Of a stretch of 64,000 nucleotides of DNA, positions 9,055-19,684 are shown one piece after another. Numbering within the stretch: the stretch's first letter is position 1; every line of letters begins with the position of its first letter. The notes under the pieces were generated by a model, which made no database searches, was not told where the DNA came from, and saw only the letters and a list, made by a program, of their open reading frames with translations. Source of the stretch: Erodium maritimum (Eukaryota > Streptophyta > Magnoliopsida > Geraniales > Geraniaceae); NCBI GenBank assembly GCA_963921825.1, contig OY997589.1, positions 47,192,638 to 47,256,637 of the forward strand. The letters are read 5' to 3'. Made by a program: the position numbers and the translations under genes.

Positions 9055-10370
9055 GGACAATGCCGATCACTCCAAAACTTCCCAATTACTCGACATTGTC
9101 AATAATGGGCCCGGAAAGGTCCGATTCGCTCGGCTCGGCGAATCTGCCCGGGATTGGAAAACGCCCTTCCGGGGCTTCAAAAATTCCCGTTTTCGTTTCT
9201 ACGATCTAAGAATAATTCAAGGGTTCCAATGCAATTGACGGAATAAATTTCCGACTTCTGAGCGATTTAATTCGCGCTTAAAGTTTCTAAACCCTAAATT
9301 TCCAACTTTCACAATTTAATTCAAAAATTCATTCCGGGTGTGAATTATCGACTTGGGGCTCGTCCAAAACCACCCGAACATGAAAACCCGAGAACCGAAC
9401 ACATGGGCCCCACCCGGCCACCATCACTCGTGGGTGGCTGGACCGGTTTTGGACCGGTTAACCACAGTGGTGGCCGGTCCTAGCTCCGGCCAGCCACCAC
9501 CCACGGTGGCCGGAGCTCCCCTGAGCCTCCGGTCACCGGAAACCGATCATTTTCACCCCAAAACGTTCCCAACGAACCCTACACCTCAACTCATCCATAT
9601 TTAACTTGTTTAAACACAAACCCTACCTTTCAAACGTAAAAAAACGAGAATCGAATAGGTTCTCACTGTAGGGAATGATGATGGGAGCTCGATTCTTCAA
9701 CCGTTGAGACGATCCGTCGATTGGATTGTCGGGAAAGTCCACAACCCTAACACCTTCTTCTCTTTTTTTCCTTTTTCTTCTCTCCTTCTTCTCTCTTCTT
9801 TCTCTCTCTTATTTTCTGTTTTTTTTATAATGGCCGAACACCCATTTGCTTCTTCCTTTTGTTTTGTTCAAAATTACCAACTACCATCACTTCTTCCTTT
9901 TGTTTTGTTCAAAAATAACAACAATCATCACTTGTGTGACAAGTGGCAAGTGGGTCCCACCTTTTTACAAAACATCTTTGTAGATATTTTTCTGTCAGAT
10001 CCGCGAAATTCGGCCGTCTCGGGCCCCGAACGGGCCCATTTTCCAAGAAATTACGAAATTCCACAGGCTACAAGGAAACGGGTCAACTAAGACCGCTGTA
10101 ACGACGACTAAGATTTTTGGATCCAAAACGAGCCTCGAACGGACAAAAACGTCGCTCGGTTGACTTTTCCAACAAAAAGTCAACCTTTCCCAGTTTGGTC
10201 AAACAGTTGCCTTGAGTCCCCCAGAACTCACTTTGGTTGATATCGGGGTCAACGTAAGTCCGATATGACCCTCGGGGTCAAATTTAGGTTCATTTAGGTG
10301 TCTGTCCCAAAATTTTAAATTTTCCTGTTTTTCGCCGATTTGACTGGCGTTGACCGGGAGTGGTTCTTAC
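9055..10370 (-). mobile_element. Truncated 5' LTR of gypsy copy G2
   Basis: Sequence from 10370 (TGTAAGAACC on the minus strand) to about 9055 matches 7959 to about 6660 of the other LTR, including the GA tract and donor-like site. It stops at GACAATGCCGATCAC, where it joins pol. A CCCCG microhomology sits at the junction. Confidence 0.87.
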
Positions 10371-10418
10371 ACCCGCCCGACCCACCACGTCTTCGCCAAC
10401 CCGCGCGCACGCCCTGAG

Positions 10419-10475
10419 GTTCGAACCTCTGACCTCAGTGCACATGAGGCTGTGCCTTTTACCAACTCAAGTAAG
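10419..10475 (-). pseudogene. tRNA-like relic (elongator Met-like)
   Basis: On the minus strand the stretch has an A-box-like GAGTTGGTAAAAGG, an anticodon-region-like GCCTCATGTGC, and a CTGAGGTCAGAGGTTCGAAC block with a B box (GGTTCGAAC). Spacing resembles tRNA-Met(CAU). The acceptor stem does not pair convincingly, so it is a relic or a tRNA-derived promoter and probably not a functional tRNA. Confidence 0.35.
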
Positions 10476-10665
10476 GAGTTTTTGTGTTATATGAATGTTT
10501 AGAATATATATATATACACACACTATATAAGTTTTTCTTAAATTAAATATCTTTATATAATTAAATTAAATAGCTTCTGTTATCAACGTACCTAGTACCT
10601 ATTGTCAACTAATTATTTATAGCAAGTTAATTTGATCATGTGCGCTACATTGTTTATATTTATAT

Positions 10666-10870
10666 AAGGATAAATTACAAATATCTTCCCTTAACTTATC
10701 ACGCTTATCTGATACCTATCCCTAACTTTTTTTTTAACTGATACCTACCCAGATGTTTAGTTATATGAAAAATAGACCCTTTTTCTGTTAACTTTTTTCT
10801 AAAATGACGAAAACGCCCTTAGTGATTTTTAAAATATTTTTTTATAAATAAAAATGAAGTGATTTAGTAA

Positions 10871-10916
<46 letters not shown>

Positions 10917-11094
10917 CAAAAGTGATTTTTTAAAAACAATTATTGAAGTGTGGTTGAGGGTATTTTCGTCATTTTAGAAAAATGGGTTATTTGTCATATA
11001 ATTACACATCGGGATAGGTATCAGTTCAAAAAAGTTAGGGGTAGGTATCAAATAAACGTGACAAGTTAGGGGTAGGTATTTGTAATTTACCCTT
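10666..11094. mobile_element. Foldback/MITE-like element with long terminal inverted repeats
   Basis: The left end AAGGATAAATTACAAATATC and the right end (reverse complement AAGGGTAAATTACAAATACC) form inverted repeats that continue imperfectly for about 90 bases (ACTTATCACG..., GATACCTAYCCC). The centre is AT-rich with a (TA)n run and no ORF. TSDs were not resolved. Confidence 0.65.
10872..10914. repeat. (TA)n microsatellite
   Basis: About 21 uninterrupted TA units in the centre of the foldback element. Confidence 0.95.
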
Positions 11095-11762
11095 TGTATA
11101 ATAATAAGACAAGGATAACACAAATTTTCTTGATCGTTTTCTCGATTCGAAGTACAAAATATTGTTTTTTTGTGATCAAATACATTATATAACTTTTTTT
11201 ACAACAATATCAATCTAATGATTATAAAATTGCGAATTATGGACAACGGTCGCTCAATGTCGGGTTTCAATTTGATGCCCAAGTTTAAAGATAAAATTAA
11301 AATAGTGGAAATAATTATATATATTGAACGATGGATACATGCATCCGTCGATGAAAAAGCTAGCCGATGGATATATGCATCCGTCGGCCAGTAGAAGTTG
11401 ACTTACATTGACCAAAACCCGTCATTTTTTCCGACTATCGTAGTATTGATAATTGAACGATATAAGTACTTAGCATGCCTCATATACAACATAAGATCGT
11501 ATAGTACTCATACATATCACAAACAAAAAATGAACGAGACAACATCATACGTTATACTACCGTAAGGATAAATATGTTCATGCACATAGTGGAATTGACG
11601 ATTTCAATCAATACGTGTCGGTCTCTCGCATATTATATAATCAAGACCGCTCATCTCGTATGTACTATCGAAACTAGTATACGTATGTAAAAAAAACTAT
11701 CATCGAACGGTTCATTCATCTTGAATATTGTGGTCACTTTTTTGTTGTAAAATACTCAACCC

Positions 11763-12045
11763 ACTTGGGTGACGGATATAGCATGTGTGGCTAAAGTTTT
11801 CTCACTTGGCTGACGGATCCAGCATGTGTGGCTAAACTTTTCTCACTTGGGTGACGGATCCAGCATGCGTGGCTAAAGTTTTCTCACTTGGCTGACGGAT
11901 AGTAGTTACCTTATCTCACTTGGGTGACGGATCCAGCTATGCGTCGGCCATGTTTGTCACTTGGCTGAAGGATACAGGATCCGTGACCTAAGTTGTTACA
12001 CTTGGCTGACGGATTGCTGTATCCTTGGCTAGAGTGCGGAAACTT
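11763..12045. repeat. CACTA subterminal repeats
   Basis: At least six copies of CACTTGG(G/C)TGACGGAT, spaced about 45-55 bp and alternating with GCATGYGTGGCTAAA. These correspond to the left-end repeats at 4540-4795. Confidence 0.75.
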
Positions 12046-12193
12046 AGGTAACGTATCCATTTCCAGATTGATCGCGTCGGATAATGTTGGACATTTCCGG
12101 TATGGAAGGCTTGGAGGTGATGAGTGATACACGGGACCTCGTTGGAAATAGCCACGGGCCATGTTCTAAGAGGCCCATGAAAGGCCCATGGAA

Positions 12194-12222
12194 CTAATTA
12201 ATCAAGTCTTGATTAATTAGTA
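12194..12222. repeat. 29-bp palindrome in C1 LTR
   Basis: ACTAATTAATCAAG and CTTGATTAATTAGT are perfect 14-base complements around a single T. Identical palindromes lie at 22809-22837, 40081-40109 and 47695-47723. Confidence 0.9.
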
Positions 12223-12501
12223 CTAAGTAAGCATGCCAAGGATTAAGGGGTTGGTGATTCACCACCTAACCCCATCTTGTCTAGCCATACTTTGTCCTAT
12301 TTACACCTTACTTGTCACCATCCTTGTCTCATGCCTTTAGTTGGATAAGTATGTGGTTTGTTATGTTTAAGTCATCTTTTTTCAACATAACAAACACAAG
12401 ACAAGAATAGGAAACACATTTTCTCTCCCTCTTCCTTGCAATTTCGGCCAAGGGTGTGTTCCACCTCCATTTTTGTGTTCTTGAGTCCTCAAATAGAAGA
12501 A

Positions 12502-12534
12502 CTACGTGGCTTTGACTCCCATGTGGATACGTAG
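12502..12534 (+). other. Conserved LTR hairpin (CTACGT...GGATACGTAG)
   Basis: The outer stem CTACGT/ACGTAG and inner pairs CC/GGAT enclose a short loop. Equivalent elements lie at 23117-23149, 25440-25474, 40391-40423, 48005-48037, 60165-60200 (decayed) and, on the minus strand, 31513-31546. Confidence 0.6.
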
Positions 12535-12719
12535 GCATCTTTGAGACTCAAGTCAATCATTCATTACCCGGTGTTCTTGTTTTGGTAAGAACTAGTGCTG
12601 AATTTTTCTCTTGTGAATCACTTCTTTGTTAGTTGTTTTATGGTTTTAATCGTCTCTTGGTTTTCGTTGATTTTCCGCTGCGATTTGGTTCATCTCCAAC
12701 CCTACCTCGAATGGACTGG

Positions 12720-14649
12720 GTCTGAAGATAGAGGCAGAGATGGCAGTAGATAGGTTTCTGCGCTCCCTTCCTCGTGCGTAGGTTAAGTTCATCATGAACT
12801 ATCACATGCATGATATGAACATGACCATATCAGAATTACATGGCGGGTTTGTAACTGCTGGGAAGAATATAAAGGATCTGGGATCCAAGGATATTCCGAT
12901 GGTCCGAAAGGGATCCAGTTTCAATAAGGAAACTGGTAGTGGTAAGGGCAAGGCCCGTGCGCACTTGCAATGAAAGATGAGACACTTGATCTTTCCTAAC
13001 CCTCCTAGGACCGAGGTTCTTAAGGAAGGCTAAGGAGGATGAAAATGTCTGCTTCTATTGCAAGAAGCCTAGTCAACGAAAAGGGATTGCGGGAAAAACC
13101 AGGATGATCTGAAGAAGGGCAGTGGGACTGCGCCTTCATCAAGTATTAACTTCAAAGAGCTACATCTCTCTACTTCCAAGATTCATGATATTGGATACCG
13201 GGGTTGAATCTCACAAATGCACTAACGTGCAATGACTTGAAACTTGGAGAAGCTTGGAAAGCATAAAATGGACCTTAGAGTTGTGGCGACTGCTGTAGGA
13301 TCCATAAGTCTTGCTTTGCCAAGAGGCCTAGTTTTGTGCTACATAATGTATATTCCAGACCTACTTTTAGTAGGAAAATTATATTCGTGTCCATGTTAAA
13401 CAATGAAGGATATAATTTTTATTTTAAATATTCTATGCAATGATATGTTTTATGTTAGTGCTAACATGGTTGTAGGATTGTACATATTAGATATGGGTAA
13501 CAATGCCTCAAGCTCTATTTATAACGTTAATGCAAAGAGGTCTAAATCCAATGATTTAAACCAAAACTCTTAATAGGGCACTATCATTAGGGTCGTATAA
13601 ACGAAAACGCATATCAACACTTCGGAAGTGCAGACTTTTAAGTCCATTCGAATTTCATTCGATTGATAGGTGCGATGCTTGTTTGATGGACAAAATGACT
13701 AAAGTGCCCATAATCGGTTGCGGTGAAAGGACGAGTGAGTTATTGGGGCTAATACACTCGGGTGTGTGTAGACCAATAAGTTCACATGCCAGGAGGGGTT
13801 TTAGCTACTTTATCACATTGACTGGTTATTACAGTAAATATGGTTATGTCTATTCGATGAAACATAAGTCTGAAACTTTTGATAAATTCAAAGAGTTCAA
13901 GACTGAAGTAGAAAACCGGCTCAGGAAAAGTATTAAGACACTTCGATTGGATAGAGGTGCAAAATAATTAAACATAGAGTTTTTATATCATCTGGTGGAG
14001 AGCGGGGTTTTTTTTAGAATTGACTCCTCTCAGAAAACTGCAGTTGAATGTTGTGTCCGAGCGGAGAAATCAGACTTTATTGAATATGGTCTGATCCATG
14101 ATCAGTTGGACTAATCTCCCAATTTCTTTCTGGGGTTATGCTCTAGAGACGACCGCATTCATAGTGAATCGATCTCCGACGATGGTTGTGGAAGGGACAC
14201 AATTTTAGAAATGGCATGGGAAGATGCCCGCTTTGTACCTCCTAAAGATTTGTGGTAGCGAGGCTTATGTGAAACATTTGGTTTTGACTAAACTCAAACC
14301 AAGATCTAAGATATGCGCCTTCGTGTGGTATCCCAAAGCAACAAGGGGATACTACTTCTACAAACCCAGTGAGAACATGGTGTTCGTCTCTTGGGGTGGG
14401 TCTTTATGCAAAAGGAGTCTTGTTTCCAAAGCATCATTGGGAGGACTGTGCATCTTGAAGAGATTCAGGATGGTACATATCCGTCTAAACCAATTGACTA
14501 CCCAATAGAAAGGGAGCCAGAGATAGTCGTAGAGTAAGAACAAATTCCTGTTAGAATTCCGGAAGGTCCAAGGAGATATGAAAGGATCAGTCGACAACCT
14601 CCAAGATATGGTATCCGGAGGTGAGAATGAAGTCATGGTGGATCACGAT
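12720..14649 (+). pseudogene. Copia gag-protease-integrase remains of C1a
   Basis: Readable pieces in order: a gag end with MNYHMHDMNMTISELHGG and AGKNIKDLGSKDIPMV (about 12795-12900); a broken zinc knuckle CFYCKK (about 13050); a protease-like ILDTGVESHKCTN (about 13185); CDACLMDKMTK and LLGLIHSGVCRPISSHARRG (13672-13800), continuing through YFITLTGYYSKYGYVYSMKH to TLRLDRGAK (integrase core to the second Asp, ending 13967); and SEAYVKHLVLTKLKPRSK to YPKATRGYYFY (about 14250-14360). Stops and deletions separate all blocks. The frame meets the hAT insertion at DHDDPA. The pieces are closely similar to C2, so both belong to one copia lineage. Confidence 0.82.
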
Positions 14650-15022
14650 GATCCAGCTAGGTCTAGGAAAATATCTGACCATCACCGAAAACCGACCGTC
14701 ACTGGCCGTCCCCATCATTGGAATCACCCGAACCGTTGTCACCGACGATGGTTACGATTAAAAAAATACCAACTTGATAGTATTTCGGGTGAGTACGGTT
14801 TTTTATTTTCAAAACCGGTGAAAACCCGACCAACCAGCTTTAGGTGTGTATATAAAAATGTTTATGTTTTTTTGCTGTTTTTTTTTGAAACAGAAGATCG
14901 AGATTTTATTATTTGAAATGTAGTAAGATAGACATGAGTGCATCCGGGATAGTGAATCCGGACCACAAGAGGACATGCATAGAACGGGCTTCCCGAGCTA
15001 GCCAGTGGGCTGCTCCGTTCGC

Positions 15023-15307
15023 TCACCTAGAGATATACTCGAGTTTAACATCCTTGAGAGTAGCTAGAAGGGTCCGACAATCGTCCACCAGTTTGCCCAA
15101 GGGGGAGAATACCTGATGAGACCCTTGGATCAGGTGCACCAGATACTGAGAATCGCTATGTATAATGACCCTGGAAGAGTGTGATGCTTGAATCCATTCT
15201 AGGGATTGCCCTATCGCCATGGCCTCAGAGTATTCAGGACCCAACATACCGCTCCCATAGCCATTTCTCCCTTCCAGGACCCCACCCGTCTCTGTTCGAC
15301 AAATCAA
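15023..15307 (-). pseudogene. LINE-A RNase H domain fragment
   Basis: Text such as YGSGMLGPEYSEAMAIGQSL, VIIHSDSQYLVHLI and GKLVDDCRTLL matches the RNase H fold of plant L1 ORF2 (acidic residues in EAMA and SDSQ). It hydrolyses RNA in RNA-DNA hybrids. A 36-base gap and frame change separate it from the zf-RVT part. Confidence 0.8.
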
Positions 15308-15343
15308 GCCCCAGCCAAATTGCCCTGAGGCCGCAAAGGTCGC

Positions 15344-16187
15344 TCATTCCACATTGATTGTGGACAAATTCTTGGGTGGTGGAGACCAGCTCGGTTGCCT
15401 ATAGTGGGGGATAACGATGGGTTTTGGTCGACCATTATGGGCTTTTGACCAGCTACACTTGTTGCTTAGGACCGTGGCAAGTATATCTTGTGGTTTAGAG
15501 ATAGTCTGATCCCAGACCATAGCATTCCTCGCTTTCCATAGTTCCCAAAGGAAGAGACATGCTTTACTCTTTACCTGCATATCAGGTAGAAGAATCAAAG
15601 CAGATAACCAGTCATGCAGCGTCCCGGACGGAGGGATGGGAACCAGTAAACCTGCTATATCCCAAATAGACCTTGCGAATGGGCAGTGGAGAAGGAGGTT
15701 ATCCGTAGTCTCCTGGTCGTGCTGACACATCGGGCATATATCCGGAATCGGGACAAATTTTGTCCGAAGATTGACTGCGACCTGTAACGTACCAGAAAGA
15801 GCTCGCCAGAGGAACACTTTGATGCACGGTTGAATGTCCAGGTCCCATATGCCCGTCTAAACTGTCGTCCCTGTCGAAACGTGCCAACGTACTTTCTCCC
15901 GGGATAACGCCCTGTATCCTTCCTTGACCAAGTACACTCCCCGAATATTGAACTTCCAAGACCATTTGTCTACATACCGGGGAAGGGGCGGGGGCTCCTG
16001 TAAAATGTCGTCCACAATAGCTGGAAGGAGGTTCTGTTGAAGTTTCAGAACGTCCCACAAGTAAGTATCCGTGGCCAGGTCCGAAACCCTCATAGCCGGA
16101 TTGAGACTGGTATGGAGTGTGGGATGACCAGGTTATTCCCCAGTAGCTAGGGAGATCCCTCCACCATAGTCGAACAGCCGTCCACAA
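15344..16187 (-). pseudogene. LINE-A zf-RVT (zinc-binding) region
   Basis: FLWRALSGTLQVAVNLRTK, then CPMCQHDQETTDNLLLHCPF: the Cys-x2-Cys...His-x-Cys zinc-binding motif found after the RT in plant L1 proteins. The upstream part (15699-16187) lies in another frame, so at least one frameshift is present. Confidence 0.82.
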
Positions 16188-16340
16188 TTGTCCGAATCAA
16201 CCCTTGCCGAAGTAGACCCTATGTTGCACGGAGACCCGTCCAGATCTGACTGGGATTATTACCACCTTCAGCTGACAGAAAATCGCCCTTCAGGAAGTAC
16301 CTCGCTTTTAGAACGCGGGGGACCAAGCTGTCTGGTTGGG

Positions 16341-18375
16341 TTAGCAATTTCCACCCCATTTTTCCAACAATACGATGTTCATGTCTCTCATATCCCGGAA
16401 GCCCATTCCCCCATCCTCCTTTGGTCTACACAATTTCGTCCAGTCTTGCCATATTATCGGTTTGGTACCTCTGGGGGTACCCGTCCACCAATACCGAGCT
16501 AACGCGACATGTATCTTGTTGATGGATTCCCTTGGTAGCAGAAAGACTCTCATCGCATAAATCTACATAGCTTAGAGTACTGACCGTATGATTACCTCCT
16601 TTCCCCCGGCAGATAGCATTTGGCCATCCCAGGTTCCTATTTTGGTAACAATCCGGTCACACAGAAACTGGAGACTCTGTCCTTTTCTTCGTCCCAGCAT
16701 ATTGGGGACCCCCAGGTACTTTGTCGGGCCTGAAATTTCCTTTATCCCTAAGATACCGCAGCAAGCCGATCTATTTGCCAAAGATGTGTTTGTACTGAAG
16801 AAAATAGACGACTTGCCCTTGTTGATGATCTGATTCAGATGTGTCGCCTCCTCCCCTCAGCCCTGCAGAATATGTAGCAATCATCTGCAAAGAAGATATG
16901 AGAGACTACAGGAGCTCCTCTGGCCACCGAGACCCTGTGAAGCGTACCAGCTCTCTCTGCTTGAATGAGCATACGGGACAAGCCCTCCATACAAAACAGG
17001 AAAAGGTATGGGGATAATGGGTCGCCTTGTCGAATCCCCCTCCCAACTGTGAACGGGGACGTATGCTTCCCATCTGAACTCACTGTATACTGGATGGAGC
17101 GCATACAGGCTAAGACCAGAGACCGCCAACCTATATCAAAACCAAAGGCACCCATAATAGATAACAAAAACACCATTCCACTCTGTCATAAGCCTTACTC
17201 ATTTCCAGTTTCAAATCCATGAAGCCCCTTTGTCCTTGCGTACGGCGCCGGAGAGTATGTATAATTTCATACGAGATAATCACATCATCCTGGATATGCC
17301 ACCCTGGCACAAACGCTCCCTGATTCATGGAGATAATCGGATCTAGGAGTGGTTTTAACCGGTTCGCCAGCACTTTTGATAAGATTCTAAAGATGACGTT
17401 GTAGAGGGCTATGGGGCGTAACTCTGTGATCTTCTTCGCCCCTGGTATCTTTGGAATCAAGACCAGAGTGGTCTTGTTGACATCCTGTTCGGTGGTGCCC
17501 GTTGCTACTACAGTTCGGACAAAATTGATAACTTCCGGAGCCAACGTGTCCCAGAAATGTTGAAAGAATTTCGAATTTCGGATATGCCGCCCTGGCACAA
17601 ACGCTCCCTGATTCATGGAGATAATCGGATCTAGGAGTGGTTTTAACCGGTTCGCCAACACTTTTGATAAGATTCTAAAGATGACGTTGTAGAGGGCTAT
17701 GGGGCGTAACTCTGTGATCTTCTTCGCCACTGGTATCTTTGGAATCAAGACCAGAGTGGTCTTGTTGACATCCTGGTCGGTGGTGCCCGTTGCTACTACA
17801 GTTCGGACAAAATCGATAACCTCCGGAGCCAACGTGTCCAAGAAATGTTGAAAGAATTTCGGATTGAGGCCATCGGGACCCAAATACTTCGATGGTCCCA
17901 TTTGGAACACTGCCTGGCGCACTTCCGCATCCGTTACCCTTTTGGTCAATTGTAAATTTTGAGTCGGATTGATCATATGGGGAACTACCATAGGGAGATC
18001 ATAGTCCTCAATATCACTTGCTGTAAAAATGTCGGCAAAATATGAATGAATCAGTTCCTTCATCCCCGTATGCCACTGCTGTTCCACCCCTGCATCGTTA
18101 ACCAGTGATTTCAGCTTGTTTTTCGCCTGCCTTTTCGTAGCCGACCTTTGGAAGAATTTCGTGTTTCTGTCCCTTTCTCTGAGCCAGTGTTGTTTCGCTC
18201 GTTGGCGCCAGAATTGTTCTTGCTTTGCCAGGTCCCGATTATACTGTTTCTGGAGCGCTAGGCGGAGTTCAATTCCTTGTCTATCAGACCGACCATTTAA
18301 CTCAGCCAATCTCCTCTGCAGATGCCGGATCTGATTGATGTTATCGCAGAAAACTGTCTGCCCCCAATCATCCAA
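16341..18375 (-). pseudogene. LINE-A reverse transcriptase, with internal 96-residue duplication
   Basis: The longest piece (17131-18375, 414 residues) starts upstream of the RT fingers and includes LGPDGLNPKFFQHF, TLVLIPKIP, ITELRPIALYNVIFRILSKV and MNQGAFVPG. The block from KFFQHF to FVPG occurs twice in tandem. The next frame (16835-17176) holds GIRQGDPLSPYLFLFCMEGL and FFADD, the catalytic Asp pair. YLGVPNMLGRRKGQ and ALARYWWTG (16341-16781) follow. Frame changes near 17150, 16830 and 16560 make it non-functional. Confidence 0.87.
17292..17867 (-). repeat. 288-bp in-frame tandem duplication in LINE-A RT
   Basis: 17292-17579 and 17580-17867 are near-identical. The spacing, 288 bases or 96 codons, keeps the frame. 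The copies differ by only a handful of bases, for example IPVAKK versus IPGAKK and GTTDQD versus GTTEQD. Confidence 0.9.
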
Positions 18376-18438
18376 GGAATGTCCAATATCCTTAATATGG
18401 TGCTTTATATGGAGGTCTCCCGGCTGTCCTCATTCAGC

Positions 18439-19264
18439 TTAGGCGGGTGTACCACACTCAGGATGCTCCAACCACATATTTTCGAAACAAAATTGTCGAG
18501 GCTGGTGTTCCAATGGTTCCTTTTGGATCTGCAGCAAAATGGGCATATGGTCCGAGGTCGAAACCCCCAAGTTCTGTAGAGACACATCTCGAAAACGGGT
18601 TCTAGCCTGGGGAGAAATGAAGGCCCTGTCCAGTTGTCTTTCAACCTGCGTCTCTGGATCATGTCCTCGGGACCACGTGAACTGATAGCCCTGCAAAGGG
18701 ATTTCCTCCACTCCAATGGCCGAGATAGCCTGTTGGAACCCCTGCATGAGGCCTACAAGATACACCTGACCTCCTCTTTTTTCCGAAGGCCGAAGAATAC
18801 CGTTGAAATCCCCCATTAGCACCCATTCCGGCGGAGTCGGGATCGTAGCCAAATACCGCAGATTATCCCAAGTCTTGTGTCTGTTCTCCCATGTCGGTTC
18901 CCCACAAACACCTATAAAACGTAATGGCGGCTCCTGGCCAATACAGACCACTACATCTATATGGGATTGTTGGACCGATAGTACGTCCACTATACATTTT
19001 TCAGACCACAATAGCATAACCCCCCTTTTGTTCGACGGGGGGCGAATACCCGGGGCTGCCGGTGGAGCAACTTCCGGGATCCCTGTGCCGCCATGAAACC
19101 CTAATGTCCGACGTAGAATAGCCATTTTAGACCTAGAGTTCTGAGCATCGACATGACGGTCTTGGTAAGAAACAACAAGTCCGGTTTGAAATAGATTACC
19201 AAATCTTTCAACTGACGTTGGTTATGATCCGCTCCTAAACCCTGACAATTCCAAGCTAGAAAGT
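18439..19264 (-). pseudogene. LINE-A endonuclease (AP-endonuclease-like) domain
   Basis: It begins FLAWNCQGLG (about 19255) and reaches FLTKT, where the usual catalytic Glu (FLxET) is Lys. After a frameshift near 19120 it continues with LRFIGVCGEP, EWVLMGDFNGI, GYQFTWSRG and STSDHMPILL, the GDFN and SDH motifs of L1 endonucleases. This enzyme nicks target DNA to prime reverse transcription. The E-to-K change and frameshift indicate an inactive copy. Confidence 0.85.
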
Positions 19265-19684
19265 CGGCATTCAAAACCACAGTGCAGGTCAACCCTAACA
19301 AAAGCAGATCGAAATAAGTACCTGAAACGTCTGGGACGTCTTGATGAAGGCGTTCAGGGCGACGGGAGCACCACAAGGCTTCCTCAGTCAGCTCGTATCA
19401 CCCGAGCAGCTCTGACCCCTCGAATACGACACGGCCTGAGCACAGAGACCAAGCCGGAGATCGGGACAACGATACAAGACTGAGAGGACGAGATAAAAGC
19501 GAGTCAACAAACGGAGCAAGCAGCAAACTATCGATGGGGGAAATTGGATAAAGCGTCTGAGTAGAGCAGCAAACGAGGAGAAGATCGACTCCGATGAACG
19601 ACGACGGTAGAAGAAAACCCTAGGGTTGGACATAGAGCTTTTTTGGTCCAACTGAACTTGAAATAACTGACTATATTTTTTGCT

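Larger units (their letters stand above)
4896..10370 (-). mobile_element. Internally deleted gypsy element G2
   Basis: The minus-strand element lies between two perfect CCCGC TSDs at 4891-4895 and 10371-10375. From right to left it holds a truncated 5' LTR (10370-9055), a pol remnant (9054-7960) and a full 3' LTR (7959-4896). The deletion removed the 3' part of the 5' LTR, the primer-binding site, gag, protease, RT and RNase H. The element must have been longer when it inserted, because both outer LTR ends and the TSD are intact. Confidence 0.9.
10376..12065 (+). mobile_element. CACTA transposon, right part (right terminus lost)
   Basis: This continues the sequence interrupted at 4895. It holds an AT-rich interior, a tRNA-like relic, a MITE-like element and, from about 11340, the subterminal motifs. 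It ends abruptly at 12065, where copia LTR sequence begins. No TAGTG terminus is present. No transposase-like protein is readable. Confidence 0.65.
12066..12715 (+). mobile_element. Partial 5' LTR of C1a
   Basis: From GATTGATCGCGTCGG onward it matches 22669-23325 of the 3' LTR, with the same palindrome (12194-12222) and CTACGT/ACGTAG hairpin (12502-12534). It stops at CTACCTCGA, short of the expected GACCCAACA end. Confidence 0.85.
14877..19671 (-). mobile_element. L1-type LINE (LINE-A)
   Basis: Minus-strand element with endonuclease, reverse transcriptase, zf-RVT and RNase H domains, ending in a poly(A) that reads as a T-run at 14878-14887. A likely TSD is TATG(T)7GCT at 14863-14876 against TATA(T)6GCT at 19672-19684. 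It has one mismatch and one length change, so confidence in it is moderate. The ORF2 region is broken by frameshifts and stops. ORF1 is not recognised, so the copy is probably 5'-truncated just upstream of ORF2. Confidence 0.88.

Noticed and set aside
12061-12066. CTAGAGTG just before as CACTA right terminus
   Set aside because: The terminus should read TAGTG with inverted similarity to 4520-4545; the sequence after TATCCTTGG does not match.
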